A DNA stretch of 64,000 nucleotides from Diprion similis (GCF_021155765.1 NC_060106.1:10361501-10425500); one strand, 5' to 3'. Positions 25,914-39,651 are shown, counted from the first letter of the stretch. Numbers and translations: made by a program. Notes: a model not told the origin generated them from the sequence alone.

Positions 25914-27754
25914 GATCTTAACATCTGGCGGTGGTAAGTTGCTTAAATTGATGAAAAGCTTCAACGATAAAAACAAAAAACATTGTCAATAAGATGTGTA
26001 TGGTTTTCTGTGTGCCGTAGGCGCTGCCCAATTGATTATTAAAATGTTAATGAATATTGATGAATTCAACCAAATAATACTAGTCAGCTATGCTATGGTA
26101 GAAGGCAATCAACGAACTCAAGCAGAGTAAAGTTTTGCCGGGACTGACTGTTGAAAACGGGGTAATAATTTTGTGGAGTCCACATAATATGGGAGACATC
26201 CTTCATTGTATTTTATAGACGTGATATACAAATAATATATTAATTATTATACATTTCAATTAAGAGCTTCTATTGAAATATATAGGTACATTGAATGTTT
26301 CGAAAAGTGTGATCGATATAGCGATTCGGCACGATTTATTATGCTAAAGTATACTAGTACTAATCAGAGTATGAGTTCTAATTTATGTTTTGTTAACATA
26401 TTCTATCAGTTAATACTGGTATGCATACATTTAAGTTGTAAGAAAATGAACAATGTATTTGTACACTATAGAATACGTTAAATAGAATTGCTTGTGGAGA
26501 TTGAACAAGTTTCCGTATCTGAATTAGATGATGACGCCGATTTTTGTACCTGCAGTATAAACACATCGAAACAGAGACTGGAAATTGATGGAAGCATAAA
26601 TTTTTGTCAACAGTTCCTGTATTAATATCTATATTTTCGATGTCATTCGAATGTCTACTCATAGACATCTCATCGATCTCTAAACTCGTGTATCTTCTTA
26701 AAATTGATGTTTTAACAAATATGCGAGTTATATCACTGGATATGTTTGTTTCAGATTTGTGATAATCCAATATCCATTTCGAAATTTTTATATTGCATTA
26801 AATTGTAGATGCAGCTGTGGTATTGAATGTATTATAATTTTGGTGCAGTCTTTTCCTGCAATCATTTTCTAGACATCATTCAATTTTGTTAGTTGACCTG
26901 AAGTTCGTAAGGAAAAATAACTGCGTAAAACATAACCATTCATATAATTTACGGCTTAAAAGTTTGATACATAGCACGCACAAGTATTTAATTTTTGCAG
27001 AGATGAACTAACAATAAGTAGTATTAAAATGTATGTACTGAAATCGAAAAAAAAGTCTCAAATCAATGATTCTTTCATTTTTCATTTACGTGGGGCACAA
27101 ATATATGAATTTTGTTATGTTAATTTTACACATGTACATTCCCGCTTTGGCTTAAATTTGTTTGAGTGTATTTTCTCTGCAATTAACGTTAATTTTAAGA
27201 TTAGATTGCGACATGAGATGTTTTACAGTATTAGCTGATATTACTACGTATCCTTTCTCCATCAAATTGTTGTCGGAAATACAATACAAAAATGAATACA
27301 ATGACGAATTGTCATTAAAAAAATACCACCATACATATGTGCCAAAGACACAATTATGTTATTATAGGCCCATTTGCACGATTCGAGCACAAATAATTTT
27401 TAATAGTCAATTTATACTTGTTTGATAAATGTTAGAATACAGTCATTCATAGAGTGTTACTCAAAGAATTTTAAGGCAATGCACATTTTTAATTGTACTG
27501 ACAGATGCTAATATATGATTTATCAACCAAAACTAATTACTGTTCTTAATTCACTAGCTTTTTATACATTCTAACGTCAAAAAAACATATCGTTAGTCTA
27601 TGTACTGTTATTTATCATTCGATACTTCAATTTCCAGTTTAAAATTAATTTTCTACCTACACAGGGGAAAACATAAGTTTGGAAATGAAATAATTGGTAC
27701 AGGTATATACATACGAAGTTTCATGTTTCTTGAAATTGTGAGCATCAGTTGATT
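25914..27754. other. Convergent 3' regions, KIAA0319-like / RPP38
   Basis: AT-rich stretch with no gene recognised. It presumably holds both 3' UTRs. Short open frames here have no family similarity that I can see. Confidence 0.5.
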
Positions 27755-29488
27755 TTATTTCTTATTTTTCTTGGGCAGCTTAGTTGCTTTAACTCGTTTA
27801 GTATTTCCCTGAATTCGTTTCACTTTGAGCGACTTATACCTGAAGTTTTCATTGAATTTATCGGATTTTATATGTGTCTTATCACTCTTGAAATTTAATG
27901 AGATCTCTTGACTAATACCTTCAATTTCAGATTTTCCTTCAGATAAGGAATCATTGCGCATTTCATATACTTGATCAACTGGTGGTCCATGTAACCTTGA
28001 ATCAGTGTCTGGGGACATGTATTCACCTAGCTGCGAACTATCACCTTTCAAATTTGGAACATCCTTTCTTTTATTCTCGTGTATATTAACATACCTAGTT
28101 TTTAGTTTATTTTTTATATAAATAACATCATTGGTTGTAAAATCTGTATCTTTGCCTATGCTTATATAATTAGTGTCTGAACTTTCTGTAACAATGTCAG
28201 ATGTATTTGAACTTTGAGGTACGAATACCCTCTGTTTCTGTGAATCTCTGTACTTATATACATCAGTTGACAGAGTAAATGATTTATCAGAATGCGCGGT
28301 GTGTTTATGGTGAGAATTTTCAATATTCATAATAGTTTCATCTATGAATGAATTGCTGTCAGTAGGTTTTTCGAACTCCAGTTTTAGCGGTCGACTCCTG
28401 TGGAAGTTTGTTGCCAATTCAAATACCTTTTTGTACAAATGATGAAAATGATGATATTCTGACTGGGCTACTGTCTTCTGAAAATAAAGTTATGTACAGA
28501 AAAGTTATAAAATCATGAGCGGATCAAATATATCATGAAAGTCAGATTCATTTGGATATTTTCATTATTCAAAGTCAGAAATTCATAATCTATGAACAGT
28601 AATGAGCAAGTATGATTAATATTTTACAGAAATGATGTACCTTTAAAGCAATAGCAGCACACGCAAATCCAACTGTTTCTAGCGTCACACTTTTCAGAAA
28701 AGGGACAAGAATTACTGGGATGGTTTTCAAGTCTGCCATGGTAACAATGTGCTTTATGAGAAGCATTGGCTCGACATTAGACTCCAGTATTACACAACAT
28801 GCATCATCTCTTTCCAATAATCGTGTAACTTCGTTAACACCGACGACGATACTGTTTCTACGGTAGAAGATATAATTACTTACTATAGTAATTTGAGAGT
28901 TGACAGATATTATTTTGTAATATTGTATGCGCGCAATATTTGCTTTACATGCTAAAAATAAGACTATGTATTTTCAGAATTCTTCTTAAAGATTAAGTTC
29001 CGGCAATTAGTAAGACTCACAGAATATTCTGATCTGGAAGAGGTGTGTCCAGTTTTCTTCGTGCTTCCTCCCTGGCTGCTTGTCTTTCTGCCTTTTTCAT
29101 CTTGCCCAAATGGGACCATGGTAGATTGAGCGATGATCGTCTGATGGCTGGCATTGTTCTATCACGAAGTTGATACTAAATGACTGTTTATAATCTTGAT
29201 TGCTTCTAAAACTTTTAACTTAACAGGTACGATAATTAGACTTACGTTTCTAGCAAAGTTGTCAAATCCCCAAAGTCGGTTCTTAGAATTGGCCTGTTAA
29301 AATGAATAAGTCTTATTTACTTTTAGGTTATAATACAACTATGGTGTGATTCTAATTTCAATCATTTTCTTTATTTACCAACAAAATTCATAAGGTTGGG
29401 CCAAGACATTCCTCAACCCTTTAACCGGAGCCTTCTTTCCAGATAGTGCTTTTTTTTGTTGCTTTTTGGATAAGACCGGGGTACTCAT
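27755..29488 (-). CDS. RPP38: Ribonuclease P/MRP subunit p38-like (L7Ae family)
   Basis: Minus-strand exons 29379-29488, 29246-29293, 29021-29158, 28641-28857 and 27755-28477 join to 411 residues. p38 binds the RNase P and MRP RNAs in the nucleolus and aids tRNA and rRNA processing. Seen: a Lys-rich start; AQPYEFCW matching the NPYxxxW of the family; then the L7Ae/Gadd45 RNA-binding fold with GVNEVTRLLERDDACCVIL (about 105-123), SNVEPMLLIKHI and IPVILVPFLK. The tail of about 240 residues is hydrophilic, low in similarity and ends in a basic KLPKKNKK. It is much longer than human p38 (283). The third-exon acceptor is uncertain: the pyrimidine-poor gatag at 29159-29163 keeps frame, while ttag at 29176 does not. 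Confidence 0.85.
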
Positions 29489-29632
29489 TATGAAAGTTTA
29501 AGAAATTTTGCACGTGATAGTACTAATAATACTTGAAAATACGGAGGTAAATTTGTTTACACGTGGCATGCACCGTAGTCATATAACACAGTTATCAACC
29601 CAAGAAATCCATTGCTGGTTTCCCATCTATTC

Positions 29633-30053
29633 TTAAGGGGGTGCCCTGGTCGATTTCGACGTTGACTTGTAGGTATATCTCCAAATATCGAAGCCGCGTA
29701 TCTCAAACGCGGAAAAGATCTTAACAGCCCTATTTTATACGCAATTATGAATAGAAGCACTCCAATGCATTTTTAATTGACGCAGAAATCCAGAAATGGC
29801 ACGAATTCTACAAATTTACTATTGCGATTTCATACAATTCGAGCCACTTCTTTATGTACTCGCAATAGTAAATTCGAAGAATTCATGCTGTTTTTTTTTT
29901 ATTTCTGCGTCAATTGAAAATGTATTGAAGTGTTTTCCTCCAGAGTTGTGTATAGAATCAGGCTGTTAAGCTCATTTTGCGTTTGAAATACGCGAACTTC
30001 TACATTTGGAGATATATACGCCAACGTCGATATCGACCAGGGCACCCCCTTAA
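29633..30053. mobile_element. Palindromic TTAA-flanked MITE (piggyBac-like)
   Basis: Both ends read TTAAGGGGGTGCCCTGGTCG inward, and the 421-bp element folds back over most of its length. Inner arms match too: gacgcagaaat near 29778 pairs with atttctgcgtc near 29902, and a shared ggagatata block lies in both arms. TTAA at both borders is the target-site signature of piggyBac-type insertions. There is no transposase frame. It sits in the intergenic space between RPP38 and ATAD1. Confidence 0.8.
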
Positions 30054-30539
30054 ACTCGATTGGATCATGAAAGGTCTCCATGCATGAATGGCTCATGAAA
30101 GCTAACTGTTGCTGCCGCATGAATGTTAAGAAAGATAAAAGTTAAGTAAGTGGGCAATTTGAAAATCGGTGATTTGATTGTAGAGATCAGTATTTGAACT
30201 GTTTGTCCTTTTCCGCTCTATAGGGCAGCATGAATAAATAATTGACTGATTTTGACAACTTAAAATTTATTCAAAAAATCGTCCCTAAAAATAAATACAT
30301 TTCGCAGAAATCAGAAACCGTTATGTTACGCAATTTACACCTCCATATACCGATATTGGCAGATCTACATACACTGTGGCGTACAGATTCTTTACTGGTA
30401 ACATTATCTTATAAAATTCAATCCTATGTTTATACACTAAAAAAAAAAACAAGGTTTGCGATTTTTCTCTCATGTCTCATTTATCTTTACGTAATTCTAT
30501 TCGGTTGAAAATCGAAGAATTTCAACAAGATCGTCATGT

Positions 30540-30920
30540 TATATTCTTCAACGTTTCAACTAACGCCTGAAGCCAATCGCATCGGCAATTCGACTGTACA
30601 AAAAACCTGTTTTGCGACAGAGGCCGCTACTAAATGAGAGACGCAAAAAACGCGAGCGTGAGCAGCGTTTGATCGGGCTTCCTCTCTGTCCCTCTTCATT
30701 ATCTCAGCTTTCTTCTTACACCGTGCTCATTGCTCCATGGTGGTAGTGCTCCTAGCCCATAGCATAGATTTGTCTTCAGTCTGCCATCTGCACTGTGTTA
30801 CACGGTTCACAGTTCACACCGTTTGGTTAAATTTTTTAGGTTACATTCATTGGGTGCGGAATTGCATGCGTCACCTTACTAATATTTTTTCATAATATTT
30901 CAAAACTAGAATTAATTACA
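30540..30920 (+). promoter_or_regulatory. Putative promoter and leader of ATAD1
   Basis: A moderately GC-richer stretch with pyrimidine-rich sequence (30680-30720) directly upstream of the start codon. An ATATGGCGG at 30925, within the first codons, resembles a YY1/Pho site. No TATA box is evident. Confidence 0.3.
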
Positions 30921-33900
30921 ATGAATATGGCGGATGGCGCATTTAATCGAAGTGAAATTGTTGGGCTCGTGGTGAGATTATCGGTCGTTACGGCTATCAC
31001 CTATATCAGCATCAGATGTTTGATGAACCAACTCGACCCAACTACCAAATCAAAGAAGAAAGCGAAAAAGAAGGTTGATCATGCGTCAATTACTTTGTCA
31101 TCAAACTAGGCTTCTATAATTTTAGCATCGAAAAACTTCTCATTACTCTGTTTGTCATTAAATTCCAACCATGCTGATTATAGATGTTCATTTACCGCTG
31201 TAAATTTGTTTGCCGAATCTCGACGATATGCAGCAAGAGCAATTTTAGATCTTTCTTTGGAATTGTATTTCATTCAAAGACAATAGCTTCTTGAGAGAGA
31301 AGATTGTTTTATGGCAAATTAATCATAAATTACACGTGATTCTTTTATAATTCGTTTTGCTTTAATGGCGTCAGTTAGCAATATGCGGGGTTTTCCCCTC
31401 CATTTCATTTGGATGATCATGTTACCCAAGCAACTTCAACTCGTGAAGCTAATAATAATCATCCAATTTTCGGCTTGACATCATCTTTGATTACAGCTTG
31501 AATCTTGTATTGTAATTATCGTCTTAAAACTAGATTGATTAATATTTTTGTGAACATGATATTGTATATCCAATGTTGATATCTCGAGATTTTTGTTTTA
31601 ATGCAGACAATGAAAGTGTATGTTAGTTTTGACTTAAGAAAGCTAATGTATGTCTTCAATTAGAATTCCTAGGTCATAATTTCTAGTTATTGTCTAAAGA
31701 GCATTGCAAACGAAAAGTTAGAAAGCTACGACTGTGAAAATTTCATATCAAGACAACATGAGGTTTTATTATATTCTAATTTCATTTGTCGAAAAACGTG
31801 AATTAGATTTTATACTTGAAATAAACTGAATGGTTGTGTAAACCAAGTCTATTCCATGGTACAAAAGCCCAAAGTAAATACTACGACAACTAACAGGAAA
31901 AAGTCAAACCACTTGATTTGTTATATTTCTCTAAATATTCATGAGATGCAATTTATATTAAAGATTATCCTTTAGATTCTGAAATACATCTGTTACAAGT
32001 GTTGTGTTTTTCAGGCTCAGGAACATCTACGTAGATTGGGAATGACAGAAAATGTTTCTTTAGCTATTGATCAGCTAACAGATTATGAGATGATGATTGC
32101 TAGTCACCTGGTAGATCCCAACGACATTACAATATCTTGGGAAGATATAGCGGGACTGGAAAATGTGATCCAGGAACTCAGGGAAACTGTTATTCTGCCA
32201 ATACAGCGAAAAGACCTTTTTGCTGATTCACAACTGACCCAAGCACCTAAGGTCTCTACAATAAATTAAAATACTCCCGAGTACTATTCCTTGCATATGT
32301 TCAGCAATGTGTTATTCAGGTTGTGCCAATATTCAACCAACCTTAAAGTTGTTTGATACTTGTAGCTTCTTGATAGCAAGAAGAAGTAAAAACTTGTAAC
32401 GTTAGCGCAAAAAACATTTCTAAAAAGACACCATTAAGCAATTTTCGAATTGATTTTTAGAATTTATGGTTGCAAAATTAGAATGTTTTGTTTTAATTCA
32501 GCTTTTATGGTTAACTGTTTGCTGCGTTTGTAACATGTATAAAATTGTAAAACAGTAATTTCTTTTGACACCTTGTTACATTGACTTTACAAACTTTGAC
32601 CTTATATTTGAGATAACTTTATATAATTATGGCGCAGTTGTTGGGTATCACAGATTCCAAATATTCAACATGCATTTTTAATTTGAAGGGTGTGCTGCTA
32701 CATGGTCCACCTGGGTGTGGAAAAACTCTGATTGCAAAGGCAACTGCTAAAGAAGCAGGAACACGATTCATAAATTTAGATGTAAGCATTTTGACTGACA
32801 AGTGGTATGGAGAAAGTCAAAAGTTGGCATCTGCTGTTTTTACATTGGCTGTAAAACTTCAGCCATGCATCATCTTCATTGATGAAATTGGTATGTGTTT
32901 CCAATTAAAAATGAACAATACAAGTTTTGTGTGTACGTATGTGTAGTTGTTTCACAATCAATTGCGATGCTGCTCCCAACTGTGACTAATAAATTACGTA
33001 CTCTGTGAAGATTCGTTCCTTCGGATGCGCAACACACATGATCACGAAGCTACAGCAATGATGAAAGCACAGTTTATGTCACTATGGGATGGACTTATCA
33101 CAGACCCTACATGTACTGTGATTATTATGGGAGCTACAAACAGGCCACAAGATCTAGACAAAGCTATTCTGAGACGTATGCCTGCAACCTTTCACATTAG
33201 CATGCCTGTAAGTTTAGTCTTACTTGCTTTTACTTTTTTCACTTGTCGTAAGTATGACTAATGCGTCTGTATTGAATTGCCATTTTTAAGAATGTTGCGC
33301 AACGGGCCCAAGTCCTCAAACTTATTCTTGAGAAGGAGCCAATGGCGGAAGAGGTTGATATAGCCAGTTTGAGCATAATGACCGATGGCTTTTCTGGTTC
33401 AGACTTACGAGAGCTCTGCCGAAACGCATCTGTCTATCGTGTCAGAGACTTCGTTCGTCATCATCATGCGTGAGTACAAATTTTTTCATTGGCCAAAAAC
33501 TGATAACAGTGATAACATACTGCAGTATTAGACCTTTGGTGACAAGCAATTTCTTTTGTCCCAAAATAAAAGCTGATAGATTATCTAATAATTGAATCAT
33601 GTATGTATGTAAAACAATTTTAACCTTGTACTACATACTGTTCGTTTTATCTAAATTATTTCAAGGTAGTTTTATTTAGTTGTTACATATATTATAAATA
33701 TGCTTGTATAAGTATAAGCTTATACAAAATTATTGAAAAATGAAAATAACCCTGCTATATGTTGTGTATTTTTGATTCAGACCTGCAACCAATGCATCTG
33801 CTGGTACGAGTACGGATGACGAAGAATATCATGACGCTTTGCGCCCCATTACAATGGAAGATCTTGTGATTTCCGTACATAAAATGAGGGACTCCAAAGT

Positions 33901-33943
33901 GCATACAGGGACTCTTAATGCTGTTAAACTTGATTTAGATTAG
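30921..33943 (+). CDS. ATAD1: ATAD1/Msp1, outer mitochondrial membrane AAA ATPase
   Basis: Exons 30921-31073, 32015-32251, 32689-32890, 33011-33207, 33291-33469 and 33781-33943 join in frame to 376 residues (human 361). Msp1/ATAD1 extracts mislocalised tail-anchored proteins from mitochondrial and peroxisomal membranes. Seen: an N-terminal membrane anchor (about 12-35, [19 protein letters not shown]) followed by a basic [21 protein letters not shown]; Walker A GPPGCGKT (136-143); the pore loop DKWYGESQK; Walker B IIFIDEI (191-197); [18 protein letters not shown]; sensor [10 protein letters not shown]; arginine fingers RRMP; and [14 protein letters not shown]. The first donor (AAG|gttgat) is weak, but the join reads through with family-like sequence. 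Confidence 0.96.
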
Positions 33944-36880
33944 GATGAATCGTGTTTCTTCTTAAATTCAACTACTCAAGTGTCTAGCATACTCTGATTC
34001 ACCCAGTACTTCTTTTCCATTTGTTGCCCTGAATACATCACGGATTAGGACTCAGCACTTTGTATTTCCTCTTCCAGGTGACAGTTCAGCGTATGTGTAG
34101 AATAGATTTATATAGTAAATATCAAAGGGATATTCCTGTAAACGTTGTGATATACGAAAGCTTTTTAGTTGTTGCATTTTCAACTATAAAATACGTGAAA
34201 ATTAGGATTACCATAGAGCAACCGTTTGTATTTGATCTTTGAAACAGATAAGTATTTTCTGTTTTTAATTATAAGTTTTTTTTTCCGGTGTAAACGTTGA
34301 AAAATAGAAAATTTATGGGAATACAAATTTTTTACTTGGATTGCGACTCTTTTAGCTGCCATTATGAGGTCATTAGCCTTTATTGTTATGCGAGGCATAC
34401 CTCTCGATTATCGGGGTACAGTAAATTTTAGAGCAGCTTTACGACGGAAGGTGAATATGATGAATTGAGACATGACAGAAAAGTAAAAAATGAATATTGA
34501 ATAAATTGTTGTACAATGAGTTCGATGAAAGTGTGGGAACTAATGTATCCGAAAAACTGTACACGATTTAGTTCCTTTCAAAATCATCGTTGTCAATAGT
34601 TTACACTAAAAATATTGACCTGAATGTCGACTCTGATTCAAAGTCGTTTTCTGATTCTCAGATTTTATTTTATAACGCGTTTTCGGTTGATCTATTTGTA
34701 ATGTGTGGCATATTCTAATTACTGCACCGACTAGTCAAACTCGAGGTGTTAGTCGAGAAATCTCATATCCAAAACCTTGACGAATATTCAAAATAATGCG
34801 ATATTACGTTTTCAAACTTAGGACAATTCAAAAAATATCTTCCCCGATTGAGTAATCTATTAGTAAATGGGTGAATACCTGAATTCGGAATATTGAAATC
34901 CACAATAATATAGGAATATCCTTCTGAATCTTCCTTATTTCATGTTTTACATAAGTATTGAAGCATTCTTTTAATAATTGCTTGGGGGCATGTCAATTCA
35001 TTTTCGCTACACATACATACCACAAGAGTTTTTTGAGTTTACTCAATTGGACCACTCATGGTGATTTCACAAGTTTTGTTAACAATTGTTAGTGTGAAAG
35101 GACCGTCGTCGGAGATTCTCTCTGTACATGTACAATTGTTAGGACGAACCTAACAAGAAAAATTGCCGCGTTTTCTGATTTATTATCACTTGTAAATTGA
35201 AGATCTGACAGTGAAGAACACTGATTTTTATCTGAGAATACTTATAAACGAATGAAGGTCAAATTGTTTTTAATAAAGAATAGTATTCCTAGAGAAAAAA
35301 ATAAGATGTGTAATCCTTACACTATTCTACCTTTTATGAATATATAGTGTTTCTAAATTTCTCTGGTATTATTGGCTTCAAATTAATTCTTTGGTCGTCA
35401 GAGTTATTATTTCAAATCTCAATTTGATCTTTCTCTCATTCTTTGAAGTAATTCGAACTTGAGAGTGAAAAAATTTAATTTTATTTTTAACTTCGGGTTA
35501 CAAGCACAATTCATTAAATAAATTTCTTTTTTTATTGCTGTCGAGAGTATTTATATGTACTTAATCTTATTTACGGAAGAACTAGATTGTTTATTTCTAT
35601 GGTCTCCTACTGTTACAATCATTATTTCGGTCTTACTTAGGAAAGACTAATTCGTAAATAAAATGTTCAAGTAGTCGACAGAAGTGGTAAGTTCTGAGAA
35701 AGCTCCCAGCTAATCAGCATTGAATCAGCCTGTAAACTGTCCTGAAATTACCTGCCAAAATGTAGTCGCAGCTGGCTTTACAGGCTCATCGAGCTGATTC
35801 ACCCAACGTATCAAGCACTAGTATGTACATCATGTGCATACGTGAGCATAGAACAATCAGTATAGTATATGCGCGTGTATTTTGAGAACTGAAAACATTG
35901 GACTACAAAACGAATTTCATTACTAGTGAATGGTATCTCATGATAAGTTAGTTATTGGTGCAACGAATGTCAGACAATTAAAGGCCTGTCTAAAGATAGC
36001 TGTATGGCAAGAGGATATCGATAAACGGACTGATAAGTATGTTTTATCTCTCTATCTGCTTCTTTGTAATCGCCTGGTTCAGATTAAATATTCATTGCTA
36101 CAGCTGTGATATCGCACAACTGATTGTAAGACATATTTAGCCATTAAGTGCTGAAGCTCAATTGTCACGTTCCAGACACTTTTAATTTGTGATGTCATTT
36201 TTCAATACTGTAAGCTCATTAGTACTCCAGTTTTACATGGTTTCATATTAAATAATGTTGATTGTTGAGAAGAAATATCGTATCCAGAAATTACGTGAGG
36301 TATCTAATTCTATGGGCAATGCCGATCAGTGGGTCAATACATAAAATTTATGCTGAAGTTAGGGTGGAATGAAAATCTCGTTATGCGATGAGTTTTAGGA
36401 AATTTACGAGAATTCCTGATATACTATCACACGAATTGAATTATTGGTATATCAATGAATGAATAGCGATTACGAAGTGGAGTTTCGATTGAAGGCAAGC
36501 GTATAACGACCTAGTAACAACTTCAAAGCGAATAGAAAATCCGCGGTGCGGATTAATTTATAAAAGTGCCGCGGCTGAAAATAGTACCGACCTGACAGCT
36601 AGGTCAAGGACGTTTGTGACAATTCTGATATTTTCACGGCCAAAAACAACAGGGAGATGAATAAAAATTTATTTTTAATCCATTTCATTCGTAGATAGTG
36701 AGAATTACGCTCAAAGATCGTTTAGCGAGAATTTTAAGGTGCATAAAAAGCACGTGGATCCGTGTCTTGAGACAAGTAGTTAGCTACTACGCCAAGCTTG
36801 ATTAAAACAAGGTTCTACTGTTTGCCTGCTGGATTGATATAGGAAATAAGCGGATCGAGCGATTTCTTTTGTACTTATAA
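33944..36880. other. Intergenic, ATAD1 3' side
   Basis: AT-rich, no gene recognised. A modest hairpin pairs gaatcagcctgtaaa (near 35735) with tttacaggctcatcgagctgattc (near 35785); I could not assign it. Confidence 0.45.
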
Positions 36881-36959
36881 AATTATATCGTGGACTGATA
36901 GAACGGTCACGTGTGGATTTGAAACAACGTCTCGGTAATATGTAAGTTAATCGACACGG

Positions 36960-38567
36960 TCCGAATAAAACGAGAGAACCTCGTAGTTCGAAAGAGCCTT
37001 GTGCGCACTTGAGAAGATGGCGTGCATCGCGCGCACATCTCCATCTCGATGATCTCGAGCGCCGCGATCAGCGGTGAGAGTTTCCGGAAATGAAACTTGC
37101 AACAGGACAAAGCCCGTGCCCTCCCTTGTAATGCTGCAGGGCTCGTGGCACTCTGAAGACCCGCGTACTACCGTCGAGAAAAAAACGCATGTCAGAAGCG
37201 GGCCGAACCAATATGATCGTGTCGACGTGAATGGGTATCGAGTAGCGGTGTTAGTGCGAAATGTATTAAGTGTGTGATCGAGTTTCAGGTCGGTCGGGTT
37301 GGTCGGGTCTAACGAGAATGTGCCTGAGATGGACGCTACAAAGACGACTTCCGTTAGCTAATTGAACGTGAATTTTTTTTCTACACATTTATTTTTTTTC
37401 AACACCACGATGTGTTCTCAGCTCTAGCACGAGGATGACTTGGAGAGTGAACGCTCGCGTTTAACCAAAGCTGCAACGGTCGTGAAAAAGTTAACCATTA
37501 TTTTCCCCCGAACGCGACGTATCAACGCGGTGCATCCGATGCATTGTTGGTGAGTGACTTGACGCAGTGACATGTTGAGAACGGCTAGTGAGTGAGGTAC
37601 ATAGATACATAAATGAGAACCAGGGGCTTTAGTACAACGAGCGTTGCTGTCATCCTGGATGTTGTAAACGTTTTCTCTCGAATAGGCTGACACTAGCGTG
37701 GATGGTGCTCTGAATATCCTCAGCCGCCTACCTAGTTCTCGAACAGAAATATTTCAACTCCCTTCTGCCTTCTGGCGTCACCGTGAAAACGACACCGTGA
37801 ATCCGAGTGCTGGAATGAAAATCTCCGTGTCTCGCGTTATTCGCTGTACATTCGACAAACCTTTCGGTACCAATTCATCGAAAGTTCGTTTCTTCTGTGC
37901 TGTCCTTTGTGTAGGTGTGATTGTCTTTTCCAAGGTGATGGTGTCGGAAAACCTTGTCTCTTTATTATTACGAAGCCTATTTTTCCGCCTCGATGTGTTT
38001 CGCCGATTGTTGTTGGTGTTGGATTAATAATCTGTGAATTTTCATTTGCCAATTGTGTATGTGTGTGCGAAAGGTGACAATGTTGTAATTTTTATACCTT
38101 ATTTTCGTCATTGTCTCATTTATATTTCTTCGACCAAATACACTCATATGTATACATTCAGTTCAAAAGTCTGCACGAGCCAGTTTCACTGTTCGTCGGT
38201 TATCATGCTGCGTGTTTCAAGATCTCTAAAAGAGCTGTGTAAATCTGTGCTTCTGTAACCTGCGTATTGTGCCGATGGTGTCTTCTCGTTATGATTGAAC
38301 CCATAATAATACACAGAGGAATCGTCGCACGCCCCCATTAAACGGAGGGCGCGAAGGTCCTATGCTCTGCGAATTGATGGGTATATGCTTTTCCTGCAGG
38401 AGACCCACCAGCAGCCGACTCAATAACAAAATATCTGAGCATATCTCGGCATCGGTAACACCCCTCCATGTTTGTCTGGAGGAGCAAAGAGGACCAGAAC
38501 TGGGCTCCTGTGACGTCGCAGCTCGGAAGCCACAGGTATGATATTCATCGTCTCTCTTTACTTCAAT
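36960..38567 (+). other. GC-richer 5' region of PTEN, putative leader exons
   Basis: CpG-richer sequence upstream of PTEN. It includes a donor CAGCG|gtgaga at 37074 and another CACAG|gtatga at 38536. It is the best candidate for PTEN promoter(s) and 5' UTR exons. Transcription starts cannot be placed from the sequence. Confidence 0.4.
38468..38535 (+). CDS. Short ATG-started exon candidate upstream of PTEN
   Basis: ATG opens 22 codons beginning MFVWRSKEDQNWAPVTSQLG and ends at a donor (CACAG|gtatga) in phase 2. The composition looks coding and I do not recognise a family. It could be an upstream ORF in a PTEN leader exon, the start of an N-terminally extended PTEN, or the first exon of another gene. 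See findings. Confidence 0.35.
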
Positions 38568-39538
38568 TCACCCATTAATATTGATCTGACTATTTAAGCA
38601 TTGTCAAGTTTCGGATGGGAACCAACAATTATGATTATAATTTTTTGAGGAGAAAAACCAGTATCGTTGATGTAAGCGCATCTAAAATGCTTCGGGCATC
38701 TAGTAGATCTGGAAATTGCATAATTCCTGGAAAATTGATGACCTACTTTTAAATTTGTGACTGTAAAAATCCTTGTGTTTTCTACACTGTTCCTCAATTG
38801 TTTTTATCTTTTGGATTCCGCTTCTCCTAATTATTCTTTCATTTTCAGCTCACGCACACTTGCAGATGCTTAATTTTCTGTAGCAATCTTTTCTCTGCGT
38901 TATCTGAGGCAATGCAGTGTAAGATTTCTCTGATATCATATGATTCGTTTTAGTCAAGAGAGAACACAGAGCATTGTAAAACAGGAAATCTGAATTAAAA
39001 ACTGATCCTTTTGAAATGTCATATACACATGTAATAATTATAATTCATGTGAAAAATATGTTTAATTGAACATGAGAATGTAGTCGAGCAATAATTGGAG
39101 AGTTTATCAAAAGCAAATTTTCCATACTTACATCTGCCATTGTTAATTAGTTAAAAAGGTACATGACCAAAGCTACGTGTGTCAATATCACCAGGGACCT
39201 TCACTACTCAAAACTTTATTAGCATAAAAAATTGATCAGAATTAAGGAAAAGAGTTTGACTTGCATTTTGCAGAAAACAAAACACAACGTGATATGTAGG
39301 CAACGGAAAACCAATGTTGATTAAAAGTTATTAGGTTTCCGATCTAGTGGTGAGATGGAAATTGGATTTACTTTTCCTCATATTAATCTGTCATCATTAG
39401 GAATGAACAATTTAGATTAACAGAAAGAAATTAAGGTAATTTTTTGTGACGTAATCTGGAGAAGTAATTCCATTTAAGTTTGAATGTTACTTTGAATAGT
39501 TTGCACAGGTTAAGGGTGTTAGAGATAGTTGTGGAGCA

Positions 39539-39651
39539 AGAGGCCGAGGAGGAGGAGGAGGGAGAGAAGGAGAGGAAGGAGGTGGAGGTGGCGGTGGAGG
39601 AAGAGGAGAAGAAGGAGGACAGGAGACTGACACGGAGGGTGGTGGGGAGGG
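39539..39651 (+). repeat. Purine-rich GGA/GAG low-complexity tract
   Basis: A nearly pure purine tract of about 110 bases (gaggaggagg type units) directly upstream of the PTEN start codon. In the PTEN frame it reads as Gly/Arg/Glu-rich without a stop. Confidence 0.85.

Noticed and set aside
26393-26770. 125-codon minus-strand frame downstream of the KIAA0319-like gene
   Set aside because: Lies in the presumed 3' UTR, has no similarity I recognise and no splice context.
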